Shown: positions 54,854 to 62,810 of the stretch, in pieces
How the letters are laid out: every line of letters begins with the position of its first letter
Position numbering within the stretch: position 1 is the first letter of the stretch
NCBI GenBank assembly: GCA_003166865.1
Contig: PMUP01000055.1
Coordinates: forward strand, 34,148 to 98,147
Reading direction: 5' to 3'
DNA: 64,000 bases
DNA from: Bryobacterales bacterium
GTDB taxonomy: Bacteria > Acidobacteriota > Terriglobia > Bryobacterales > Bryobacteraceae
Notes under the pieces: generated by a model
What the model saw: only the letters and a program-made list of their open reading frames with translations
Database searches by the model: none
Told to the model about the DNA's origin: nothing
Made by a program: the position numbers and the translations under genes

Positions 54854-54874
54854 GAGACTCCTTTCGAGGGTGGC

Positions 54875-54922
54875 TTCATAGCTTCATCGGTTCATTTGTT
54901 CATTACTTCATTAGTTCAACCT
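54875..54922. promoter_or_regulatory. six tandem octamers upstream of parA (operator/centromere candidate)
   Basis: TTCATAGC, TTCATCGG, TTCATTTG, TTCATTAC, TTCATTAG and TTCAACCT follow without gaps at an exact 8-bp period. The first five bases are constant (TTCAT, last unit TTCAA) and the last three vary. This matches the repeat-bound operators of ribbon-helix-helix partition proteins. Confidence 0.8.
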
Positions 54923-54980
54923 ATCCTATGAAGTTTTGAAAAAATGGCAAGGTGGCCAAAAGGCGGGAGGTCAAAAAGGA

Positions 54981-55589
54981 TTACCGCTGTGGTCCGCGCT
55001 GGCGCTGCTGTTGCTGGGTGAGATCCTGTTCGTTTTTGCGGTTGGTTTCGGCCTGATTTGCGCGTTCGGTGTAGTTCTGCCGGTCGATCACGGCGTAGCG
55101 GTTTGGTTCGCGCGTGGGCCTCATGGGGGCTACGGGTCCGCGCTCAGGCGCTGCTGGCTTGAGGGCCAAGGGAGCGCGCCCGGCCTGATTCTCGCGGTGC
55201 GCATCGAGCCGATTGTCGATTTGGACGTTGTACCCCTTGGCAACGTCTTTCAGGTGCTGCTGGTCTAGTGTCTTGATTTGGGCTTTTGCCTCGTTGGTTG
55301 CCCTTGCATGGCCGGTGTCGCCCAGATACGGCGCGCGCTGCATTCCTGAAGGCGTGAGCTGCGGAGCATTGGCGGAGCGGATCTTCTGGTCTCGCAGATC
55401 CGCTACCCGATTATCGAAATATTGGTTCTGCTTTTCGATCTCCTGCGCAAGCTTGGTGTCGCGGGCATTGGCGATGCCGACAAGCTCCTGCCGCACCTTC
55501 GGATCGCCGATGGCGGCGATCCGCTCGGCTCGAATCTCTTCGGGCGTCTTGCCCGTTTTGGCTTGATCCGGCGGCGGTGGAGAGCCCAT
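54981..55589 (-). CDS. charged coiled-coil protein sharing a C-terminal motif with the relaxase
   Basis: 202 residues with AGAGGG before the ATG. Almost all charged/helical, with KTPEEIRAERIAAIGDPKVR and ARDTKLAQEIEKQNQYF. Near the C-terminus is RYAVIDRQNYTERANQ followed by a Gln/Arg/Glu-rich tail, matching HYAAIDRQKYAERAEE near the C-terminus of the relaxase encoded at 57002-58138. The shared motif may be a common docking site. No family recognised. Confidence 0.7.
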   Translation of the reverse strand: MGSPPPPDQAKTGKTPEEIRAERIAAIGDPKVRQELVGIANARDTKLAQEIEKQNQYFDNRVADLRDQKIRSANAPQLTPSGMQRAPYLGDTGHARATNEAKAQIKTLDQQHLKDVAKGYNVQIDNRLDAHRENQAGRAPLALKPAAPERGPVAPMRPTREPNRYAVIDRQNYTERANQAETNRKNEQDLTQQQQRQRGPQR

Positions 55590-55625
55590 ACTGTGCCCTC
55601 TTCATTATGAAACAGGGGAACAGGC

Positions 55626-56267
55626 ATGGGTGCAGAAGGAGAATTGGCCCCAGAGGATTTTTTCACCGAGTCGCAACAATCTGTTGTGAAGGCCGAGGCG
55701 CTGGAGATGAGCCTTCGGCTACTCTCGATCACCCGGTGGCTGAAAGAATCCGGCAGCAGCCTGGAAGCTCTGATGCTGGGCTATTTCAACGAGTGCATGA
55801 ATGTGGCAACCAAAAGCCGTGGCATCACTGGGGCCTACATCATGGCCAACCAGCTTCACTGGCACGTCGTTCAGCTTATCCGAAAGCTCCACGCCGCATC
55901 TCAATCCATGAAATGTGTGGAGCGGCCTGCCAGAGATTTCAGGCCGTCGGAGGATTTTTTCAGTGAATCGCAAAAATCGCTCGTACGAAGCGACTGCTAC
56001 GATCTCGTCTTGCGCTTTTTCTCGATCACAGATTGGCTGAAAGAAGCCGGCAGCAGCCCGGAAGCCCTGATGCTAGGTTATTTCAACGAGTGCATGCGGC
56101 TGGCCACGGCAAGCCGGGGGCTGATGGGGTCGTACATCTTGGTCAACCAGCTCCACTGGCACGTCGCTCAACTTATCGGAAAGCTCCATGCGGCATCTGG
56201 TGCCGTGAATCTTGCGGAGTTGCCCGCAGATCCAACCGTCAAAACATCAGATCCTGAGCAGCACTAG
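55626..56267 (+). CDS. tandem-duplicated-domain protein of unknown function
   Basis: 213 residues in two copies of one domain of about 84 residues. Copy 1 (about 10-93) has EDFFTESQQSVVKAEA, WLKESGSSLEALMLGYFNEC and ANQLHWHVVQLIRKLHAAS; copy 2 (about 106-190) has EDFFSESQKSLVRSDC, WLKEAGSSPEALMLGYFNEC and VNQLHWHVAQLIGKLHAAS. By eye about two thirds of positions are identical. All-helical, with conserved His-x-His and Cys in each copy. It is divergent from the 202-residue protein across 36 bp. I know of no family with this sequence. Confidence 0.8.
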   Translation: MGAEGELAPEDFFTESQQSVVKAEALEMSLRLLSITRWLKESGSSLEALMLGYFNECMNVATKSRGITGAYIMANQLHWHVVQLIRKLHAASQSMKCVERPARDFRPSEDFFSESQKSLVRSDCYDLVLRFFSITDWLKEAGSSPEALMLGYFNECMRLATASRGLMGSYILVNQLHWHVAQLIGKLHAASGAVNLAELPADPTVKTSDPEQH

Positions 56268-56338
56268 TAGGATTGTAGACAATGCTACTTTCCTAGAATT
56301 AGGTTTCCACGCCGGGATGGCGCAGGGGCAGGGAGCGA

Positions 56339-56719
56339 TTATCGATGGCCGCGCGGGTTGCGCTCGCTGTCCGCGCTCTGCTTACCGTGCCGGAATCCGC
56401 GGTGATAGCCGCTGGTGCGGGCCTTGGCGAGTTCGTGGCGCATGGCGGACTCGGTGGGCAGAAGGCCCTTTATGGCCCAGAGGACCTTCCCGGCGGCGGA
56501 CTTTTGGCGTTCGCCTCTGGTGCGATCGACGGCGGCTTCGGCCTTCCTTACGGCTTCGGTAATCGCTTCGAGCCTGCCCTCCTGGCGGGCCTGGGCCACA
56601 CGGCTTTCGGCGTAAGCTATGATGCGCTGCTCGAGAAGATCGGCTGCCGCTCGGTCGATCAGCCCGGAGTCGCAGAGGTTCGAGACGATCTCCTGGGGGG
56701 AGAGGATAGGTCCGGTCAT
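56339..56719 (-). CDS. helical protein downstream of the relaxase
   Basis: 126 residues with GGAGGT before the ATG. The N-terminus resembles a small DNA- or protein-binding helical domain (LSPQEIVSNLCDSGLIDRAA) and the rest is an Ala/Arg/Glu coiled coil ending in a His/Arg/Gly-rich tail (YHRGFRHGKQS). Third gene of a minus-strand set after the relaxase and the 88-residue ORF. Function unknown. Confidence 0.65.
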   Translation of the reverse strand: MTGPILSPQEIVSNLCDSGLIDRAAADLLEQRIIAYAESRVAQARQEGRLEAITEAVRKAEAAVDRTRGERQKSAAGKVLWAIKGLLPTESAMRHELAKARTSGYHRGFRHGKQSADSERNPRGHR

Positions 56720-56738
56720 GGGTCACCTCCGGTTCGGG

Positions 56739-57005
56739 TTAAAACGGACGCGGACTTTTCGCCTTACGCGGCCGCTTGGAATGGTGGAACAGCGGCGCGG
56801 TCACTTCGCGCGCGATCAAACGCCACAGCGTTTTGAGCCGTGACGGAAGGTTGCAGGCCGTCAAGAGCCAGGCAACCTGCCTGAAGATGGCGCGCAGTTG
56901 TTTTCCCGGCCGGAAGATGTCCAGTAGGCTCCCTGCGAGGACGGGGAAGGGGCGGAGGAATTTGTTTGGCCGCTCCGGCTGGTCCGCGACGCCGGAGCGC
57001 ATCAT
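56739..57005 (-). CDS. small basic protein downstream of the relaxase
   Basis: 88 residues; the ATG at 57005 overlaps the relaxase stop (57002-57004), suggesting translational coupling. Basic with one moderately hydrophobic segment (LRAIFRQVAWLLTACNL). No family recognised; the overlap and the spacing of about 20 bp to the next gene support it as real. Confidence 0.55.
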   Translation of the reverse strand: MMRSGVADQPERPNKFLRPFPVLAGSLLDIFRPGKQLRAIFRQVAWLLTACNLPSRLKTLWRLIAREVTAPLFHHSKRPRKAKSPRPF

Positions 57006-58138
57006 CGGTCCCGGTCCGGCTTTCGTTCGCGCTCCTGCTCTTCTTTTTCCCGCGCGCGATCGGAGTCCTGCTTCTGCTGCTCTTCCTCGGCACGCTCGGC
57101 GTACTTCTGCCTGTCAATCGCGGCGTAGTGGGACGGACGGCGGCCGCCCGGCGTTGGGGCGGGAAGTTCCGGCGGTTTGGCCGGCGCCGGGGGCGCGGGT
57201 TCTGGAGCGCGTTCCGGGGTGGGGGCCGGCGCGGGTGGCTCCGGTTCGGGAGGACGGTCCGGCGAGGGGGCTTGGGGCTGTCCGGGTTTCGCGTAGGCAG
57301 CATCCACGGCACGAACGATCTTCTGGATCTTCTCCATCTGCTCGGCCGCGTACAGCCGCCTCAGTGCGGCCAGGCGTTTTTCGGAGTCGGCGAGGTCTTG
57401 TTTCGCAAGAGCGAGATTGTCGTTGTTGGATTTGATGCGGCGATTTTGATCGCCCCGGTCGGTGCGGAATCCCCGGTCCTCCAGCGTCTGCGCAGTGGGA
57501 CCGAGGTGCGTGGTGGGCTCCCGGTCGATGCCTTGGTCTTCGAGGCTGCGATGGTCGACGCGCGCCTCAAAGCCGTATTTGTCGAGGGCGCGGTTCTGGT
57601 AATCGGCCCAGCGTTCCCGCCACTGTTCGAGAAGCTCGTCCTCGTTCCAGGCCCGGTTCTTGTTGCCGAATACGCCTTCGTCAATGTCGCGCATGGTCAG
57701 GAGGATATGGGCATGGTGGTTGGTGCCGTCGCCACGGTACGGCGGAGCGTGAATGGCGATGTCGGCGACCATGCCGCGATCGACGAATTCGGCCTTAACG
57801 AATTCGCAGACCAGCTCGACATGCTGCTCGTGGGTCAGTTCGTGGGGCAGGGACAGCTCGATGTTGCGGGCGAGCTGGGCCGTGCCGCGCCTGGTGCTCC
57901 GGTCCTCGCGGTGCTCGACCCCGTTCCAAAGGCGCTGACGGTCCCGCATCCATGCCGGAGCGTTTTCGGGGGTGAGTATCTGCGTATACAGCACGGACCA
58001 GGCGCGGCGCGCAAAGTCCTTGATCTCGCCGGTGCGCTCGTCGTGCAATTTCTCGCCCGCCCGGTAAGCCGCGGCGGCGACCACGGACTGACCGAGTGAG
58101 CGGCAGACGACGGCGGCGTGGAAGCGGTATTGCGCCAT
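57002..58138 (-). CDS. mobA: MobA/MobL-family relaxase (MobQ type)
   Basis: 378 residues. MAQYRFHAAVVCRSLGQSVV then AAAAYRAGEKL holds the candidate catalytic Tyr25; DGTNHHAHILLTMRDI (residues 137-152) is the HUH metal-binding motif of MobQ relaxases. The C-terminal about 110 residues are Pro-rich, then HYAAIDRQKYAERAEEEQQK and a charged tail. It would nick oriT and pilot the strand. Shorter than TraA relaxases, with no helicase domain. Transcription runs away from the oriT candidate at 58411-58446. Confidence 0.9.
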   Translation of the reverse strand: MAQYRFHAAVVCRSLGQSVVAAAAYRAGEKLHDERTGEIKDFARRAWSVLYTQILTPENAPAWMRDRQRLWNGVEHREDRSTRRGTAQLARNIELSLPHELTHEQHVELVCEFVKAEFVDRGMVADIAIHAPPYRGDGTNHHAHILLTMRDIDEGVFGNKNRAWNEDELLEQWRERWADYQNRALDKYGFEARVDHRSLEDQGIDREPTTHLGPTAQTLEDRGFRTDRGDQNRRIKSNNDNLALAKQDLADSEKRLAALRRLYAAEQMEKIQKIVRAVDAAYAKPGQPQAPSPDRPPEPEPPAPAPTPERAPEPAPPAPAKPPELPAPTPGGRRPSHYAAIDRQKYAERAEEEQQKQDSDRAREKEEQERERKPDRDR

Positions 58139-58591
58139 GGGTCATTCACCCTGGCCGCCTGGCGGACGCGGCGAAACGCCGTCCTGGTCCAGCGGGGAAG
58201 CGCTGGCCGTGGTGTCGGGCGCGGAAGCCCTGACGCGGGAGGTCTCGGAGGGGAAAGGCCCTTCTGAGTCCAGGTCCAGGGCGGGAAGGCCCTGGCGCGC
58301 ATCCAACCGGCGCACGGTTGGGCAGGGTCGAGGGGCAGGCACGCCCATCGTCGTGGGTGCAGGGGCGCGACAGCCCATGCCCGAGTGCAGAGGCGGAGCT
58401 TCTGCCGCACACATTGCGTAGCAATGTATAAGTGCGCACTTCGCCTAGCTCGTGATCGCAGCTTCGCGGCATCGTGCTTTGCCTCCGGCTGATCTGGCAG
58501 CGGCCTTTTCAATTATCATACCCCCGCAGGGTTGCCATTAAGCGAACGGCAAACATATTCCCGTAGGATATCTGGAAGACAGGGAGGGGAG
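58139..58591. other. non-coding region between divergent mobilization genes, with oriT candidate
   Basis: GC-rich stretch with overlapping frames of no coding character on either strand. It separates the relaxase gene from the rightward mobilization genes and contains the oriT candidate at 58411-58446. Confidence 0.6.
58411..58446 (+). other. candidate origin of transfer (oriT), MobQ/RSF1010-like
   Basis: Perfect inverted repeat ACATTGC-GTA-GCAATGT (58411-58427) is followed directly by ATAAGTGCGCACTTCGCC. RSF1010/R1162-type oriT also has an inverted repeat followed by TAAGTGCGCCCT at the nick region; here CA replaces CC. The position, 270 bp upstream of a MobQ-type relaxase and between divergent mobilization genes, fits. 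The expected nick lies after the TAAGTGCG core. Confidence 0.7.
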
Positions 58592-58876
58592 ATGAGTATG
58601 AGATGCAAAACTCAACTTCGGCGGATCGGCTGGAAAGGTAAACGGCTGGGTCGATCAAGGGTTATCGCCCGCATGTGGATCGGCAATAGCTGGGAGCCAG
58701 ACGAGTTACAGATATTCAAGAATATGCTCCTGGCGATGCTCTTTGAGGCCCATGCCAAAGCGAATAACTTGTTTTCCGAAGATCTGCGAAAGGCCATCCT
58801 GGCAACGGTCACAGATCCGCACTACAGGGCCGTTCTGTTAGAGTTTTTTCCGCCGACATACGGGGGTATTCAGTGA
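58592..58876 (+). CDS. small mobilization-region protein
   Basis: 94 residues from the ATG at 58592 with GGGAGGGGAG upstream (58598 is an alternative). The N-terminus is basic (MRCKTQLRRIGWKGKRLGRS) and the rest helical (LQIFKNMLLAMLFEAHAKAN). First gene on the rightward side of the oriT candidate, the place of TraC in Ti-type regions, but I see no sequence signature. Confidence 0.6.
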   Translation: MSMRCKTQLRRIGWKGKRLGRSRVIARMWIGNSWEPDELQIFKNMLLAMLFEAHAKANNLFSEDLRKAILATVTDPHYRAVLLEFFPPTYGGIQ

Positions 58877-59031
58877 ATCGCGCTGCGTCCGCAGGTTGGA
58901 GTGAGATTTGTGATCCTGGGTCCGGCTCGTGGGTTTCGACATTTACGGCCCCGCATATCTTCGGATTTGCACAATAAAGGCGTACCGGGATGCGGGTTTC
59001 GGGATGATAATACCGAGAGAGGGGGGCAGCT

Positions 59032-59469
59032 ATGGCGCATGTCCGCAAAACAATCGAGGAGCTGATCGCCAACGAGGAAAAGAAGAGCGAGCAGGTCAAG
59101 GCGAGGATGGCCGAACTCAAGGGCCGGCAGAAGATCGAGGAACGCAAACGGGACAGCCACCGTAAGATCGTGGTCGGAGCCGGGATTATGGCTCACATCA
59201 AAATCGATCCGCGCTTCCGCAAGGCAGTTCAGGAGGCTTTGAACAAAGCCGTAACCGATTCCAAGCACAGAGCCGCGATCCCGGATCTCCTCGACGAGAA
59301 AGCCTTCATCGAGGCGATGCAGGCGGCGGCGAAGAAAGCTGCGGCGGAAGCGAAGGAAGCGGCGGTCGCCGCAGGGGCCAACGAAGAGGCGGCGGAGCAA
59401 CAGCCCGCCTCGCCGACGCGGCCGTCAGGGAATGCCGGCCCGGACATAAAGGGAGCGGCGCCGTCCTGA
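59032..59469 (+). CDS. TraD/MobC-like relaxosome accessory protein
   Basis: 145 residues behind GAGAGGGGGG. A charged N-terminal coiled coil (IEELIANEEKKSEQVKARMA) is followed by RQKIEERKRDSHRKIVVGAG and IMAHIKIDPRFRKAVQEAL, resembling the conserved core of small TraD/TraC mobilization proteins of Ti plasmids (ER-K-RDxRRKI-x-GA). The Ala/Glu-rich C-terminus is low complexity. Its role would be in oriT recognition with the relaxase. Confidence 0.65.
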   Translation: MAHVRKTIEELIANEEKKSEQVKARMAELKGRQKIEERKRDSHRKIVVGAGIMAHIKIDPRFRKAVQEALNKAVTDSKHRAAIPDLLDEKAFIEAMQAAAKKAAAEAKEAAVAAGANEEAAEQQPASPTRPSGNAGPDIKGAAPS

Positions 59470-59598
59470 CGTTTTCGCTGGCGCTTGCGACGGACCTGGC
59501 GCGGCCAAAAAAGCAAAGAATTGTGCGCGAAAGGCCAGCGATTCGCAACCATCGGTTGTGCAGGAGCGTCATTTCTGATTTAATTCTGGGAAGAGTTT

Positions 59599-60063
59599 AT
59601 GGGGGGATCAGCCATTGCGCCGGTGCCGGGACGCGGCGGCCCGATAGGTCCGCAGCGATTCGTGCCGGAGCTTCCCGCAGGCATTCCAATCCTGCCGGGG
59701 CGGGCTCCCAAGGCCGCGAGGCGATTGCCGGTGGGCCTCATCATAGTTCTCGTTATTGTGGGGCTGGGCGCGCTGGAATGGTTCAACATCTACTATTCCG
59801 ACTATGACAGCAAGCGGATCGACTTCGTCGTGACGCGCGCGGTCCTGGCGCACTCCGTCAAGGGCACACAGATTCCGGTGATGCTTTGGAGCGGGCAGCG
59901 CATCCTTCAGATCGAGTCCGCGTTCCCCAACCGTCAACCCGGTCAGGCTCCGAACACTATCGTCGTCTGCGACGTTATCGATCCAAAAACGGGAGCGAAA
60001 GACCCGAAATATGCGCACGGAGCCGACACCTTGATTGAGGGAGTGGCGGTCACGATCCGCTGA
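59599..60063 (+). CDS. single-span membrane protein preceding the coupling ATPase
   Basis: 154 residues. A Pro/Gly-rich cytoplasmic N-terminus of about 40 residues, one membrane segment (LPVGLIIVLVIVGLGALEWF), then an extracytoplasmic domain of about 90 residues (FNIYYSDYDSKRIDFVVTRA ... IVVCDVIDP). It stands 36 bp before the coupling-protein gene, which lacks membrane spans, and might provide its membrane anchor; that is inference. No family recognised. Confidence 0.68.
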   Translation: MGGSAIAPVPGRGGPIGPQRFVPELPAGIPILPGRAPKAARRLPVGLIIVLVIVGLGALEWFNIYYSDYDSKRIDFVVTRAVLAHSVKGTQIPVMLWSGQRILQIESAFPNRQPGQAPNTIVVCDVIDPKTGAKDPKYAHGADTLIEGVAVTIR

Positions 60064-60098
60064 ACAGTCCGCGCGATTGCGTTAAGGAGGCGCTCTTT

Positions 60099-61838
60099 AT
60101 GTCCGGTGTACTTGGCACGGCGGCATGGAGCGAAGACACGGGCCACTGGCGCTACGACCAGCTCGGGGAGGATGGCAGTTCGCTGCAAGGGCGATTTCTG
60201 CTGCTCGGAGAGGCCCTGAACGTCCGGGGAAATCTGCATGTGCGCGCTCCACGGCAGCACATGCTCTCGGTCGCGCCGACGCGATCGGGGAAGGGCGTCT
60301 CGCTCATCGTCCCGAACCTGCTGGCGTACCGGGGAGCCGTTCTCGTGGTCGATCCCAAGGGCGAGAACGCCTGGCTCACGGCGGCGTTCCGGCGCCAGGC
60401 GCACGGTCAAAAAACGGTCATCCTCGATCCCTGGGGCGAGGTCAATCGCCGCTATGGCTCGATGGCTGGAGTCTCCGAAACGATCGCGCGATTCAATCCG
60501 CTGTCGATCCTCGATCCTGAATCCGAGGAGTATGTCGACGATCTCGCTTATCTCGCCGACGCGCTCATCATCAGCCAAAGCAGCAGAGATCCGCATTGGG
60601 ACGACAGCGCGCGCGAGCTGGTGGCCGGCCTCATCGCGTTCGTGGTCGAGAGTCCGGAGTACCGGGCGCAGGCTTCGCTTGGCCTGGTGCGCGGCCTGCT
60701 CTCGCTTCCCGGACCCGAATTGCGCGTCGCGATCAAAGACGCGCAGGCGCTCGGGCGGGGAAGCATCGCCAGAACCAAGCTCGCGCGCTTCGATGCCGTG
60801 ACCGACGAGATCAATTCGGTCATGTCGACGGCGCGCACGCAGACGGCTTTTCTCGACAGCGAGGTTTTGGCGCGCAACATGGATTCATCGGATTTCAGTT
60901 TCGAGGAATTGTGCGGAGGGAATATCTCGATCTATCTGGTGCTGCCGCCCGATAAGCTCGAAACCTATGCGCGCTGGCTCCGGCTCATGGTCTCGATTGC
61001 GATCCGCGCGGTTGCGCGCGGGTCCGGCGGATCGCGATCGCCGGATATTTACAGGCCAACAAGCGGAGCCGGGGGCGGGGCCGGGCTTCCCGCGCTTTTC
61101 ATGCTCGACGAGTTCGGGACGATCGGGAAGCTGAACGCGGTCGCGCAGGCTTACGGTCTCATGGCGGGGCTGGGGATGATCGTGTGGGCCTTCGTGCAGG
61201 ATCTCAATCAACTGAAGCGGGACTACCCGGAGCATTGGGAGACCTTCATCGGCAATTCGCAGGCGGTGACGTGCTTTGGGGTCATGGATAATTTCACGGC
61301 GGAGTATATCAGCAAGTTTCTCGGGACATCGACGATCGAGCACACAAACATCTCAACCTCCGTCGGCACGTCGAAAGCGCCCGCCCAAATGGGCGCGCCG
61401 ATATGGGCGTCAAGAACATCGCACACGAGTTCGACCAGTTACTCGACTCAGGTGATGAGCCGTCCGCTCCTGCATCCGGACGAGATCCGGGGCCTCGACG
61501 GCCAGCTTTGCATCATCATGGGACGCTTCCCGCCGATTCTCGGCCGGCGGATCGTATATCACGAGGATTGGGATCTCCTGCACTGCGTGCGGCCCGATCC
61601 GAGTTTTCCCCGCACCGAGCAGGTGCGCTGGCGGTCGCTGCAGAGACGGCTCGCCGAGATGGGTTCGGTCGCGCGGCTGCTCAAGGAGTATCGGTATGAG
61701 GTCAAGGCGCTCCGGGGTGGACGGTGGGAAGTGAACGGCGCTGCCGGGACGGGAAAACCAGCGCACATATTCGCCAACGATAACGATCTCTGGCGGTGGA
61801 CTTATATTCTGGCCATGGACGAGGTGGACTCGGCGTAG
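60099..61838 (+). CDS. traG: VirD4/TraG-type coupling ATPase without N-terminal membrane spans
   Basis: 579 residues behind AAGGAGG. Walker A APTRSGKGVSLIVPN (Lys65) lies only 60 residues from the start; LVVDPKGENAW, LPALFMLDEFGTIGKL (Walker B) and GMIVWAFVQDLNQLKRDYPE complete the type IV coupling core. Family members usually carry two N-terminal membrane helices before the ATPase; none is present here. The C-terminal about 60 residues extend beyond the usual core. It would link the relaxase complex to a mating pore encoded elsewhere. Confidence 0.92.
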   Translation: MSGVLGTAAWSEDTGHWRYDQLGEDGSSLQGRFLLLGEALNVRGNLHVRAPRQHMLSVAPTRSGKGVSLIVPNLLAYRGAVLVVDPKGENAWLTAAFRRQAHGQKTVILDPWGEVNRRYGSMAGVSETIARFNPLSILDPESEEYVDDLAYLADALIISQSSRDPHWDDSARELVAGLIAFVVESPEYRAQASLGLVRGLLSLPGPELRVAIKDAQALGRGSIARTKLARFDAVTDEINSVMSTARTQTAFLDSEVLARNMDSSDFSFEELCGGNISIYLVLPPDKLETYARWLRLMVSIAIRAVARGSGGSRSPDIYRPTSGAGGGAGLPALFMLDEFGTIGKLNAVAQAYGLMAGLGMIVWAFVQDLNQLKRDYPEHWETFIGNSQAVTCFGVMDNFTAEYISKFLGTSTIEHTNISTSVGTSKAPAQMGAPIWASRTSHTSSTSYSTQVMSRPLLHPDEIRGLDGQLCIIMGRFPPILGRRIVYHEDWDLLHCVRPDPSFPRTEQVRWRSLQRRLAEMGSVARLLKEYRYEVKALRGGRWEVNGAAGTGKPAHIFANDNDLWRWTYILAMDEVDSA

Positions 61839-61849
61839 ACGGGAGTCTC

Positions 61850-62476
61850 ATGGGAAAACTTCTCGACACAAAATTTTGGGCTGATACCCTAAATGAGCTT
61901 ACAAGTCTCAACCCGCCGCTTGGTCAGCCCATCAAGAAAGCTGACGCTTCTCGGATAAAATCGATCGCTTGCAAGGCTTTCTCCGCCGTCGTCGACGATC
62001 CGATGTTTCATGCCGATATAACCCACGCGATTAATCTCGCAAAGAGTGCTCATGTGATCAGCGCTCCGAAGACGAAGGACTTCGAAAAGTTCTTGGACGA
62101 TTTTATGCGGCTGGAGAACAAACTCTTGGCCGATGCCGGTGTCAATAGCGTTGCGTCACGCGCCCTCGACCAGGAGATTCGGCGGATAGCCGTAAGTCCA
62201 GACTCGACACGGTTCGATCGACTGGAAGAAAAAATAGTTTTCTGCAGGGAACTGGCCTGCGACCCGAAGGCGGCATATGATTCTAAGAAGCCGCCTTGGG
62301 AGGTAGCTTTGAGGGCGGTCGAGGGACTTGGTGTGATCGGTGTAGATGCTGCAGCCGCTGGCGGAGCAGCCGTAACCCTAGGGCCGTTTGGTGTTGCGGC
62401 TGCCGGAAGCGTGGCTGCAATTTCGGGTAGCTATGGCGCTGCCATAATCGCTGACGCAATCAAGGGACGCTGGTAG
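61850..62476 (+). CDS. protein with hydrophobic Gly/Ala-rich C-terminus, unknown function
   Basis: 208 residues from the ATG at 61850 (GGGAG upstream), 11 bp after the coupling gene. The first 145 residues are a charged, helical domain (MGKLLDTKFWADTLNELTSL, VNSVASRALDQEIRRIAVSP). The last about 50 residues are strongly hydrophobic and Gly/Ala-rich (VIGVDAAAAGGAAVTLGPF, GVAAAGSVAAISGSYGAA), like a helical hairpin that could insert in a membrane. No family recognised. Position behind the coupling protein suggests a transfer-linked role. Confidence 0.68.
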   Translation: MGKLLDTKFWADTLNELTSLNPPLGQPIKKADASRIKSIACKAFSAVVDDPMFHADITHAINLAKSAHVISAPKTKDFEKFLDDFMRLENKLLADAGVNSVASRALDQEIRRIAVSPDSTRFDRLEEKIVFCRELACDPKAAYDSKKPPWEVALRAVEGLGVIGVDAAAAGGAAVTLGPFGVAAAGSVAAISGSYGAAIIADAIKGRW

Positions 62477-62605
62477 TCACTCCCGGCGAGGAACATGACG
62501 GATCAAGGGTTGGATGATCCAGTGCGTTGCATAATCCGTTGTGCAACTGCATAAAAAACTGCTAATACTCCTCGGCCTATATTGAAACTGGCCTCGGAGA
62601 GAGCA

Positions 62606-62782
62606 ATGAAGTCACGCAAGGATTATAAAGAACTGGCAGTTGTAGGGGTTGGATTCGCTGTTCTCGGCGGCGCTATGCTGATGGTCGGGGTCCCCCTTGT
62701 GGCGGTAAGTCCCTTCACAGCTGGTTCCGTAGCTGGTTTCGTGCTGCTTCAGCGTCGGAGAAATGGCCGCCCACGGCCCTGA
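62606..62782 (+). CDS. small two-span membrane protein
   Basis: 58 residues from the ATG at 62606 behind GGAGAGA; a TTG at 62582 is less likely. Two hydrophobic segments (LAVVGVGFAVLGGAMLMVGV and AVSPFTAGSVAGFVLL) with a tight basic tail (QRRRNGRPRP). It follows the Gly/Ala-rich protein by 130 bp and may be its partner. Function unknown. Confidence 0.6.
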   Translation: MKSRKDYKELAVVGVGFAVLGGAMLMVGVPLVAVSPFTAGSVAGFVLLQRRRNGRPRP

Positions 62783-62810
62783 AGACAACAAGACTGATCG
62801 TCAGGCGTAA

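Noticed and set aside
49914..54922. CRISPR array from short tandem repeats
   Set aside because: The tandem repeats (12-bp units at 49914-49957, 8-bp octamers at 54875-54922) are gapless and have no unique spacers; no cas genes are present.
58137..58421. 94-codon plus-strand ORF next to the relaxase gene
   Set aside because: GC-rich reading of the intergenic region that overlaps the oriT candidate; no support for coding.
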